A stretch of 6,374 nucleotides of DNA from Deltaproteobacteria bacterium (GCA_030262795.1 JAJSZO010000154.1:1-6374); one strand, 5' to 3'. Counted from the stretch's first letter, positions 1-5,544 are shown. A program made the numbers and translations. Notes: generated by a model not told the origin, from the letters alone.

Positions 1-1106
1 TGGGTGCTAAAAAAGGCAGCATAATCGGTATCCTTGCAATGGACCAAAGGTATAAAACCAAGATCGGCAAATTCTTTTTCACGCCTGTCTGTAATAGCTA
101 TTTCCGTGGGGCACTTTAACGCTACGTCTCCTTCATCTGTCTTGAATGTGTGGACAGGCAGACCTTCCACAAGACCACCGCCTTCCACCCCCCTGATAGC
201 CGCACACCAGTGGTACTTGGCAAATGCATCCGTCAAACGTGTTCCAAGGGCAAATGCCGCATTACCCCAAAGATACTTGCTGTGGCTTGTACCATCCACA
301 TCCTCTTCGTAGCCGAAAGATTCGACAGGAACATTCGCCTGACCGTAAGGAAGACGCATAAGCACATGAGGAAGAGCAAGCGCCACATACCTGGAATCTT
401 CCGAGTCACGGAACGACTTCCATTTGGTATATTCCACACTCTGGAAAACCTTTGCCATGTCACGAGGACCGCCAAGCTCAGTAAATCTATCCCAGTTAAA
501 TAGTTGAGGAGCTGCAGCAGAAATAAACGGAGCGTGGGCCGCTGCAGCCACCTGGGAAATTTTTTCGAGAAGGGACATATCCTGAGGATGGTTGCTGAAC
601 TCATAATCACCCAGTAAAGCTCCATAGGATGCGCCGCCGAACATGCCAAACTCTTCTTCATATACTTTTTTGAAAAATGACGACTGGTCAAATTCGCTGG
701 CCTTTTCCATGTCCTTGAGAAGATCTTTCTTGGAGACATTCATCACCCTGATTTTCAATCTCTCCCCTGTTTCACTTTGATGCACAAGATAATGCAATCC
801 CCTCCAGGAGGCTTCAAGTTTTTGAAACTCAGGAGCGTGCATGACTTCATTGAGCTGCATGGAAATCAGTTTGTCAATTTGACTGATCCTGGTATTGATC
901 ATGGCCTCTGTGTTTTTTGAGACGACCATGGTCCCTTCCATGATCTGACTGACAAACTCACCAATGATATCTCTGGCCCATTCTTTTTGACTTTCATCAC
1001 GGGCAAGCCTGCCTTCTTCTAATATCTGATCCAGGACGCTTTTTTCTTCTTGAACTTCTTCGGCCTGAGCAGACTCTGTTTGGACTTGTTTTTCATTTTC
1101 AGCCAT
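1..1106 (-). CDS. tssC: TssC, T6SS contractile sheath large subunit (3' end cut by window edge)
   Basis: Large subunit of the T6SS contractile sheath (VipB/IglB/ImpC family). With TssB it forms the cytoplasmic sheath around the Hcp tube, which contracts to fire the tube. I translated the 368 residues present; the reading frame is open through position 1, so about a quarter of a typical ~490-500-residue TssC lies outside the window. Family hallmarks are LEASWRGL (residues 97-104), the block FGMFGG..YGALLGDYEF (153-170), HAPFISAAAP (191-200), a YLWGNAAFAL stretch (278-287) and EIAITDRREKEFADLGFIPL (345-364). The ATG start is chosen because an AGGAG sits just upstream (1113-1117) in the 16-base gap after tssB and because it gives the usual acidic, helical N-terminus of about 45 residues. 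It is the fourth gene of the tagJ-tssA-tssB-tssC run. No frameshift or missing block is seen in the part present. Confidence 0.96.
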   Translation of the reverse strand, partial: MAENEKQVQTESAQAEEVQEEKSVLDQILEEGRLARDESQKEWARDIIGEFVSQIMEGTMVVSKNTEAMINTRISQIDKLISMQLNEVMHAPEFQKLEASWRGLHYLVHQSETGERLKIRVMNVSKKDLLKDMEKASEFDQSSFFKKVYEEEFGMFGGASYGALLGDYEFSNHPQDMSLLEKISQVAAAAHAPFISAAAPQLFNWDRFTELGGPRDMAKVFQSVEYTKWKSFRDSEDSRYVALALPHVLMRLPYGQANVPVESFGYEEDVDGTSHSKYLWGNAAFALGTRLTDAFAKYHWCAAIRGVEGGGLVEGLPVHTFKTDEGDVALKCPTEIAITDRREKEFADLGFIPLVHCKDTDYAAFFST

Positions 1107-1122
1107 AGGACTTCTCCTGATA

Positions 1123-1644
1123 TTATTTATCTTTTTCTTCTAATTTTTTTATCCCGGCCTCATCTCCGATCTTCTGCAAGGAATCAGTGCTTGTAATAAC
1201 ATCTTGAAGCAATTCATCCAGCCTGTCATTTCCATCTAATTTATTGAGCAAACCAGACAGTTTTTGTCTTGCCTCCACAAGTTTCCGCACAGGCGTTATT
1301 TGATCCGCAACACGTTCCGGATGAAAATCGTCAATCGACTTGAAACGGAGTTCAACCGCCATTTTTGTATCTTCTTCCGTCAGCTTGTTATCTACCCTGA
1401 AGGCCAGCCTCGGTTTCATTCCCGCAAGCACATTGTTGAAATTATCCCGATCAATTTCAACAAATTTTCTGTCTTTGAGCTTTGGAAGCGGTTCATCCGG
1501 CTTGCCGGATAAATCGCTCAACACCCCAATAACAAACGGAATCTCCTTCATCTCAATAGCATCGCCTATTTCCACATCATAGGTTATTTGTACTCTAGGC
1601 GATCTAACTCTGTCAAGTGTGTGTTGTAAACTCTCTTTGGCCAC
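1123..1644 (-). CDS. tssB: TssB, T6SS contractile sheath small subunit
   Basis: Small subunit of the T6SS sheath (VipA/IglA/ImpB family), which pairs with TssC in the cytoplasm. The 173 residues match the usual 160-180. Visible hallmarks are the RVQITYDVEIGDA strand (residues 17-29), KEIPFVIGVLSDLSG (33-47), KLKDRKFVEIDRDNF (55-69) and the helical block FHPERVADQITPVRKLVEARQKL (107-129), followed by a charged C-terminal helix. The start is GTG, not ATG. It is supported by an AAAGGAGG Shine-Dalgarno ending 6 bases upstream, and the N-terminus is full length, with the short helix (about residues 3-14) that in Pseudomonas aeruginosa HsiB1 binds TagJ/HsiE1. tssB lies 16 bases after tssA and 16 bases before tssC, so the three are certainly co-transcribed. 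The protein appears complete and functional. Confidence 0.97.
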   Translation of the reverse strand: MAKESLQHTLDRVRSPRVQITYDVEIGDAIEMKEIPFVIGVLSDLSGKPDEPLPKLKDRKFVEIDRDNFNNVLAGMKPRLAFRVDNKLTEEDTKMAVELRFKSIDDFHPERVADQITPVRKLVEARQKLSGLLNKLDGNDRLDELLQDVITSTDSLQKIGDEAGIKKLEEKDK

Positions 1645-1658
1645 GGTTTATCCTCCTT
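1645..1658 (-). promoter_or_regulatory. Strong ribosome binding site for the GTG start of tssB
   Basis: On the minus strand, AAAGGAGG (1658-1651) is followed by a 6-base spacer and then GTG at 1644-1642. There is no in-frame ATG nearby that would give a full-length TssB, so this site decides the start. It occupies nearly all of the 16-base tssA-tssB gap. Confidence 0.85.
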
Positions 1659-1660
1659 TC

Positions 1661-3022
1661 CTAATTTCTATAACTTATCGCTTTTGTGACATCTGTGGTG
1701 CACAGTTTTTGCAGCAGTGTCTTTGCCCTGCTTATATCATCCTTAGAAGGTTCTCCGGATGTCAGGCATTGATACAGGGTATCAAGCAGCTCCGCAATCC
1801 ATATAGGGGATTCCCAACGTTCTAATTTCAACTCTTCGATCAATGCATACAATTTCTCAACAATCGGCCTGGCCAGGTCAGGTCTCTCGGCTTTCAGGCA
1901 TAACTTGGCCATCAGGAGTCTGTATTGATTTTTTTCTCTCACAGAGGGCGCGCTGCAAGAAGCTCCAAAGAGCTGCTCCAGAGCTTTTTTCATGCCGGCG
2001 GTCTTCAATGTCGCAAGTGCATTTTCCCACATAGCCTTTTCCGAAAAGTTCGAATCCGGCAATCCGCTTGCCGGAAATGGCACAGCAGCAATTAGCGCTT
2101 CTTTCTCGGATAATGGCAATGATTGAGATTCTCCTTCCTCAGTTTTGTTTTCCTTCTGAGGTGGGACTACGACATCTTCTGCTTGCGGCTCAGGTTCCGA
2201 ATCCGAATCCGAATCCGGTTCACTCTCTTTTTTATCCTTGACTATCTTTTTGATGACTCTTTCACAATCATCAAGTGTCTCTCTAATTTCAGCCAGCCTG
2301 GGGGCCTCCAAGCCGAATTTTTCATCCACTATCTTATCAAGTTTTTTAAACTCTTCCTGGCACATAATCAGGCTTTCAGCAAGGGATTCGTAAAAGGCTT
2401 TTGACGAAAGAGCAACAGATGAATCAAACTCTTCGGCTGTCAACTTTCCTTCGGCTATCAATTCATTACGAGCCTTCTTTTTATTCTCATCCACATCTCC
2501 GTATCGGTTACGAATATCGGCTTCAAAGCCCACCTGCCGCGACTCCTGCCATTTCAACCAGGAATATCCGGGTGTTGCGCTACTATCTGTAATTGCAATT
2601 TGTTTTATGCATGGCCAAAGTTTATCATTCACAAATTCGATTGGAGCAATTCTGAAATCAATGTCTTTGTCTTCAATTTCCGGATAAAGATGCTCCCAAT
2701 ATTTTTTTAAGAGACCGCCAAGTATTTTGAGACCTGTAGCAAGTCCGTCGAAACCTTCGATCTTGATTAATGCTTCTGTAAGCCATGCGGCTATCTGCAA
2801 GTCTTTGGTCTTATTGATAAGCGCGTCAACAGCAACGGTGATTACCGTATCCCAGTCCGAAGTTTTGACTTCATACTGCCAATCCCCACGGTCAAGAAGA
2901 TCATCAGCTCTCCGCGCTTCCTTAAGCTGATCATAGACAGGGCTGTAGCGAAGATCCTCACCCGCAGGGTTATCGCCAGGAATCGGGGCCAATATGGCTT
3001 CTATGTTAATCTCTCGTTTCAT
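1661..3022 (-). CDS. tssA: TssA (ImpA-domain) T6SS assembly/cap protein
   Basis: TssA family protein. In studied systems TssA binds the baseplate and membrane complex and drives or caps the growing Hcp tube and sheath. The 453 residues show the ImpA N-terminal domain: PGDNPAGEDLRYSP (15-28), then DWDTVITVAVDALINKTKDLQIAAWLTEAL (56-85) and GLLKKYWEHLYP (103-114). A Ser/Asp/Glu/Pro-rich linker (about 264-305) includes three Asp-Ser pairs coded by a tandem hexamer. A helical C-terminal region (about 306-453) has the W..NAL.....G..KALEQL (332-350) and WIAELLDTLYQCL (408-420) patterns of the VasJ-type C-terminal domain. The ATG start overlaps the end of tagJ by 17 bases and has GGGAGG 9 bases upstream inside tagJ, which suggests translational coupling. 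The C-terminal domain type that sets the TssA subclass is inferred from pattern only. Confidence 0.93.
   Translation of the reverse strand: MKREINIEAILAPIPGDNPAGEDLRYSPVYDQLKEARRADDLLDRGDWQYEVKTSDWDTVITVAVDALINKTKDLQIAAWLTEALIKIEGFDGLATGLKILGGLLKKYWEHLYPEIEDKDIDFRIAPIEFVNDKLWPCIKQIAITDSSATPGYSWLKWQESRQVGFEADIRNRYGDVDENKKKARNELIAEGKLTAEEFDSSVALSSKAFYESLAESLIMCQEEFKKLDKIVDEKFGLEAPRLAEIRETLDDCERVIKKIVKDKKESEPDSDSDSEPEPQAEDVVVPPQKENKTEEGESQSLPLSEKEALIAAVPFPASGLPDSNFSEKAMWENALATLKTAGMKKALEQLFGASCSAPSVREKNQYRLLMAKLCLKAERPDLARPIVEKLYALIEELKLERWESPIWIAELLDTLYQCLTSGEPSKDDISRAKTLLQKLCTTDVTKAISYRN
2196..2216 (-). repeat. Tandem hexamer repeat (3.5 copies) inside the tssA linker
   Basis: Three perfect copies of TCCGAA (plus strand; TTCGGA on the coding strand) are followed by a partial fourth. 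In the tssA frame they read as GAT-TCG units, giving Asp-Ser-Asp-Ser-Asp-Ser (residues 270-275) in the low-complexity linker between the ImpA and C-terminal domains. Because the unit is a multiple of three, gain or loss of copies would change linker length without breaking the frame. Confidence 0.85.
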
Positions 3023-3803
3023 TAAATAAAGCCTCCCGGATTTCCAGAATGCTTATATCCTCTTCACCGGCCTGAAAGATATGTTGACCCATGCCTTTTG
3101 TAAACTGCCCTCCAAGAGAGATCCAGGCAGTCATTCTGCCAAGCTTTATCCGGTCATCCTCATGAAGAAATGAATTTGGATAAAGCACAGGAAGATAACA
3201 GTTCATAGTTAGTCCGTCCCATGTGGTCAACCGGGCTGTAATCCAGAGGAGATCAAAAAGCATCTTGGGAGCTGAAACAGCAAATTCTCTAATTGCCTCA
3301 AAAGGTATCCATACATACCGCTCATGGACAATCACTTCGAGAAAAAGGGACAGAAAAGTGTCTGTATCTTTAAAACCTGTAAAACTCTTTCCATTCACTG
3401 TCCCGGATATGACAGGGCGTTGAGCCTCTACTTGATCTAAAAGCGCTTTTGCCTCATCTATATTTTGTTCACCTATCTTTGTTTGGGCAGCGTAGTACGT
3501 TTCAAGGTAGGATGGAGTTTTTGGCAAAAAGGAAGGGCGACGTTTCAGCTTGCAGACTTCCGTCCGTTCTTTTTCCGCATGGATCAAGTTTTTGTACACC
3601 TGGATTGCGACATCGGCAACTACATCCTGGGCACCGATTACGTCAAGATGCTGCTCAGCCTTGTTCCACTCACCGTAAAAAGCAAGAACCTGAAACAAAA
3701 GCGTTCGCCTGCGGCTATCATCAGGTTTTGCCTTGACTTCCTCAGCGAGCTGTTTGCGAGCATCCGAAAGCCTGCCTGCTTTGATAAGATCTTTTGAGTT
3801 CAT
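3006..3803 (-). CDS. tagJ: TagJ/ImpE/HsiE1-family T6SS accessory protein
   Basis: Cytoplasmic T6SS accessory protein of the ImpE (TagJ, HsiE1) family. In P. aeruginosa the homologue binds the N-terminal helix of the sheath protein TssB, and the family is found with only a subset of T6SS classes. The 265 residues match the usual ~270. The N-terminal half (about 1-125) is a TPR-like helical array (DARKQLAEEVKAKPDD at 14-29, LAFYGEWNKAEQHLD at 40-54, IDEAKALLDQVEAQRP at 115-130). The C-terminal half carries the family blocks YVWIPFEAI (163-171), YLPVLYPNSF (203-212), WISLGGQFTKGMGQ (227-240) and GEEDISILEIREALF (246-260). The ATG is preceded by AGAAGG at a slightly long 11-base spacing. It is the first gene of the operon, directly behind a candidate promoter, and its 3' end overlaps tssA by 17 bases. 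Confidence 0.92.
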   Translation of the reverse strand: MNSKDLIKAGRLSDARKQLAEEVKAKPDDSRRRTLLFQVLAFYGEWNKAEQHLDVIGAQDVVADVAIQVYKNLIHAEKERTEVCKLKRRPSFLPKTPSYLETYYAAQTKIGEQNIDEAKALLDQVEAQRPVISGTVNGKSFTGFKDTDTFLSLFLEVIVHERYVWIPFEAIREFAVSAPKMLFDLLWITARLTTWDGLTMNCYLPVLYPNSFLHEDDRIKLGRMTAWISLGGQFTKGMGQHIFQAGEEDISILEIREALFNETRD

Positions 3804-3827
3804 GACGTATAAAACCTTCTTTATATT

Positions 3828-3856
3828 ATTATATCATAATCATTTAATGATTGCAA
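3828..3856 (-). promoter_or_regulatory. Candidate sigma-70 promoter of the tagJ-tssABC operon
   Basis: On the minus strand TTGCAA (3856-3851, 4 of 6 to the -35 consensus) is separated by exactly 17 bases from TATAAT (3833-3828, perfect -10). Transcription would start near 3821 and give a leader of under 20 bases before the tagJ ATG at 3803. It is the only good -35/-10 pair I found in front of the operon. The surrounding DNA is AT-rich, so chance matches are possible. Confidence 0.5.
3838..3852. promoter_or_regulatory. 7-bp dyad inside the promoter spacer, possible operator
   Basis: AATCATT-T-AATGATT is a perfect 7-bp inverted repeat around one base. It fills the spacer between the candidate -10 and -35 and overlaps the -35 by two bases. 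Its position is that expected of a repressor site, but AT-rich dyads of this size also arise by chance, and no regulator gene is visible here. Confidence 0.3.
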
Positions 3857-3861
3857 TTAAA

Positions 3862-3907
3862 TTAGCGCACTTTGGGCGAGCTGATAAGCTCATCCGAAGG
3901 GCACTAA
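3862..3907. repeat. Imperfect 46-nt hairpin with GATA loop
   Basis: Two 21-base arms flank the tetraloop GATA. They begin TTAGCGC and end GCACTAA, and the innermost 5 bp (GAGCT/AGCTC) are perfect. Sixteen of 21 positions pair by Watson-Crick rules, and four of the five remaining become G-U wobbles in one or other RNA strand. No T-run follows on either side, so it is not a standard intrinsic terminator. It sits between the small hypothetical gene and the T6SS promoter. Confidence 0.6.
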
Positions 3908-3966
3908 CTTGATAGTATAAAGATATTTCATAGACCGCAAGTTCCATGCCGATATCGGGCTTGTCC

Positions 3967-4022
3967 AACGAATAAGGATAGATTGTGGTTTGCTACGCTC
4001 ACACAATCTATCCTTATTCGTT
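3967..4022. repeat. Perfect 21-bp inverted repeat with 14-nt loop
   Basis: The left arm (3967-3987, starting AACGAATAAGG) is the exact reverse complement of the right arm (4002-4022, ending CCTTATTCGTT). The loop is 14 nt. It begins 8 bases after the stop codon of the gene at 4031-4519. Neither flank has a T-tract, which argues against a simple rho-independent terminator, although a stem this long could still protect or end a transcript. It most resembles a dispersed palindromic (REP/MITE-type) element, which is an inference from structure alone. Confidence 0.85.
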
Positions 4023-4030
4023 AGCCAGAG

Positions 4031-4519
4031 TTAGTGAGTTGGGTTATACGGAAAAGATGAGTGGTGGACATTGATAAGCAACTTTCTATTCTCGTCTTTG
4101 AAATATCCGAAAGTAAACTCAACTTTCGCTTCTTTGCCAGTATTGGAGTCCGTAAAATAGTAGTTTCCCATAGCGATAGCGGAATCATTATCAATAATTA
4201 TTCCCGAGTTTTCGAATCGGACTTTACTCCAAGGTTGAAGAGCAAACCCATGATCTTCATGGACAATACCTGTGACAAAGTAAGACAGGGCATCTTCTTT
4301 TGTTAAACGAAACTGTTTTTTTGAAGCTTTTGTTGGCTTAAATAATACCGTACCCTCATCATAACCGTAAAGCGTATCAAGAGTTTTTGCGGCTAACGCT
4401 TTGTAGTCTCCTTTATTCGAGTATGCCTTGCCGATGGAAACAATCGCATCACCCCAAGTTTTTTGAGCATTAATGACTTCTTCCTTGGTAATACGATCAT
4501 CTGTAGCTACATTTTTCAT
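4031..4519 (-). CDS. Small NTF2/SnoaL-like protein of unknown function (HHSSFPY family)
   Basis: A complete 162-residue protein of a family with no firm function; I believe members are often labelled phosphoribosyl-AMP cyclohydrolase in databases, but no HisI zinc or catalytic motifs are visible and I do not support that name. Visible blocks are ITKEEVINAQKTWGDAIVSIGKAY (10-33), LYGYDEGTVLFKPTKA (50-65), QFRLTKEDALSYFVTG (69-84), an AMGNYYFTD strand (116-124), EAKVEFTFGYFKD (130-142) and a C-terminal VHHSSFPY (151-158). An N-terminal helix pair followed by curved strands fits an NTF2/SnoaL-like alpha+beta fold. There is no signal peptide or membrane segment. The ATG has an excellent AAGGAGG 7 bases upstream, so the gene is probably expressed. 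It stands alone, between the hairpin pair and a decayed repair gene; nothing ties it to the T6SS except proximity. Confidence 0.8.
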   Translation of the reverse strand: MKNVATDDRITKEEVINAQKTWGDAIVSIGKAYSNKGDYKALAAKTLDTLYGYDEGTVLFKPTKASKKQFRLTKEDALSYFVTGIVHEDHGFALQPWSKVRFENSGIIIDNDSAIAMGNYYFTDSNTGKEAKVEFTFGYFKDENRKLLINVHHSSFPYNPTH

Positions 4520-4805
4520 ATTGATTCCTCCTTAGTTTGTGGCGTAAAAATTTGATGAGCCTTTTTTTCTGTTTTATCTGTATACTTCATCCGGCACGTC
4601 TTATGTAGAGACCGCTATTATTGCCAGCGTATTCCCACTATCACATCGACACCATGTTTCAAAATTGGACTGTGTCTGATATTTTATCCTCTTTTATGTT
4701 TAAGTTATATGTTTTGCAAGTTAGCTGGTGATTTTCTCTTAAGGTTAAGGTCATCTACCAGCCATAAGAGATCTTCCTTGTTATGAATTTTATGGCTTGC
4801 AAACC
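4520..4805. other. Gene-free AT-rich stretch between the small protein and the Ada remnant
   Basis: Apart from the Shine-Dalgarno of the 4031-4519 gene (4527-4533) I find no convincing gene. Short minus-strand open segments exist (for example a 34-codon one ending at 4705), but they lack a start with a ribosome site and match nothing I know. An 8-bp inverted repeat (4760-4767 with 4790-4797) lies at its right end, exactly where recognisable Ada-domain homology stops. The stretch probably includes scrambled remains of a longer ada-type gene. Confidence 0.5.
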
Positions 4806-4878
4806 TTACTCAGTGTCATAAAATATGACGTTCTCTCTATTCGGTTTTTTTGTACTACAAGATGGCAGGCAACTATAT
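4806..4878 (-). pseudogene. Frameshifted remnant of Ada zinc-binding (methylphosphotriester repair) domain
   Basis: The frame of the upstream alkyltransferase ends ...DTRYDGVFFTAVKTTGI then TAG (4875-4873). One base out of frame, from 4871, the DNA continues as CLPSCSTKKPNRENV and on through IFYDTE to a TAA at 4808-4806. The joined reading is the start of the Ada N-terminal domain, whose E. coli version reads RTTGIFCRPSCRARHALRENVSFY. Deleting the single base at 4873 turns TAGT into TAT, giving TTGIYCLPSC, which is the canonical pattern with both of the first two zinc cysteines (the first is the methyl acceptor). After the TAA, GLQA would fit the next part (A.EGL.AGFRPCKRC), but the last two zinc cysteines cannot be found. 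The domain is therefore broken by an insertion, a nonsense codon and loss of its end. Confidence 0.8.
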
Positions 4879-5328
4879 CCCTGTTGTTTTTACAGCGGTA
4901 AAAAATACACCATCATATCTTGTGTCTTTATTACCGATAAAATCATATTTCTCACCATCACTCAAAACAGTATTATTTTGCTCCAGCTTTAACAGTCGTT
5001 TTTTTACAGGCAAACCACCACCATAACCAACAAGTTCCCCATTGCTTCCAATTATACGATGGCAAGGAATTATTAAGCCTATAGAGTTCGCTCCATTTGC
5101 ACTGGCAACTGCCCTAACAGCCTTTTCATTATTTATGTTTTTTGCTAATTGCAAATATGTTGATGTAAATCCATATGGCACTTTCATTAGAGCATTCCAG
5201 ACACTTTTTTGAAAATCAGTCCCCACCATCAGCACAGGAATGCCAAACTCTTTTCTGTCTCCATCAAGATACTCTTCAAGTTGTCCTCTTGTTCTTTTTA
5301 AAACCTCATCATTGGGAGATTTATACAA
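4873..5328 (-). CDS. O6-alkylguanine-DNA alkyltransferase catalytic domain, N-terminally truncated, fused to start of an Ada zinc domain
   Basis: Methylated-DNA-[protein]-cysteine S-methyltransferase, which transfers an alkyl group from O6-alkylguanine to its own cysteine. Counting from the TTG at 5328, the DNA-binding and active-site domain is intact: GTDFQKSVWNALMKVPYGFTSTY (36-58), helix-turn-helix with the arginine finger in KAVRAVASANGAN (69-81), active-site IIPCHRI (86-92, Cys89), and GELVGYGGGLPVKKRLLKLE (97-116). Residues 129-151 are not part of this family: they are the start of an Ada zinc-binding domain cut off by a frameshift at 4873. The usual N-terminal ribonuclease-H-like domain (about 60-80 residues) is missing. 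The frame opens only four codons earlier (TGA at 5343-5341), there is no clear Shine-Dalgarno, and the first in-frame ATG would cut deeper still. It may be annotated as a 151-residue enzyme, but it is probably a pseudogene fragment. Confidence 0.8.
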   Translation of the reverse strand: MYKSPNDEVLKRTRGQLEEYLDGDRKEFGIPVLMVGTDFQKSVWNALMKVPYGFTSTYLQLAKNINNEKAVRAVASANGANSIGLIIPCHRIIGSNGELVGYGGGLPVKKRLLKLEQNNTVLSDGEKYDFIGNKDTRYDGVFFTAVKTTGI

Positions 5329-5339
5329 AACCGGTTCTT

Positions 5340-5447
5340 TTCAAAGATTACGGGGATGTGGTCTTTTGTGTTGTCAAAGATTTTCAAGGCAACGAATTAG
5401 GTATCCTATTCAAATTCCATGGTAATGGACAGTCTGTTGAAATATAA
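5340..5447 (+). pseudogene. Possible 3' end of a lost plus-strand gene
   Basis: A plus-strand stretch of 35 codons ends in TAA (5445-5447) and reads like real protein: FKDYGDVVFCVVKDFQGNEL followed by GILFKFHGNGQSVEI. The alternating strands and the DVVF..VKD..GNELGI.F...G pattern loosely recall the C-terminal tail of some serine hydrolases of the beta-lactamase class, but this is weak. Upstream of 5340 the same frame runs antisense through the alkyltransferase catalytic domain, so any real gene was cut at about 5330-5340, the point where alkyltransferase homology also ends. No start or ribosome site belongs to it. Confidence 0.3.
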
Positions 5448-5544
5448 CCATGCGTAAATAAAGCCTTTTTATAAATTGAACCGGAATTACGAAGCTCATT
5501 TTGAATTTGTATCCGTAATTGTCTGACTCTTTTGATACTGAGTG

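Noticed and set aside
34..503. Two overlapping plus-strand open frames of 92 and 117 codons
   Set aside because: Both lie antisense to tssC, have no ribosome sites and give low-complexity, non-family-like proteins.
233..739. 168-codon minus-strand open frame with Met/Leu/Arg-rich product
   Set aside because: It is an out-of-frame shadow of tssC. The tssC frame over the same bases carries all the family motifs.
2123..2404. Plus-strand open frame with repeated Arg-Ile residues
   Set aside because: Its RIRIRIR stretch is the antisense reading of the Asp-Ser hexamer repeat in tssA.
3449..3797. Two plus-strand open frames antisense to tagJ
   Set aside because: No ribosome site and no recognisable motif; the opposite strand codes a full TagJ.
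3967..4022. Reading the 21-bp inverted repeat as a rho-independent terminator
   Set aside because: No T-tract follows the stem on either strand.
4031..4519. Phosphoribosyl-AMP cyclohydrolase (HisI) as the product of the small gene
   Set aside because: None of the HisI cysteine or metal-binding motifs is present; the sequence fits an unrelated NTF2/SnoaL-like family.
4031..4519. T6SS effector or immunity protein
   Set aside because: No toxin motif, no PAAR/VgrG/Hcp neighbour and no partner gene; proximity alone is not evidence.
4705..4806. 34-codon minus-strand open segment containing EDLLWLVDDLNLKRK
   Set aside because: Looks protein-like, but it has no start with a ribosome site, is short, and matches no family I know; too weak to call.
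5485..5520. AATTACG/CGTAATT inverted repeat after the GH65 stop as a terminator
   Set aside because: Only 7 AT-rich bp with a 22-base loop and no T-tract; not distinguishable from chance.
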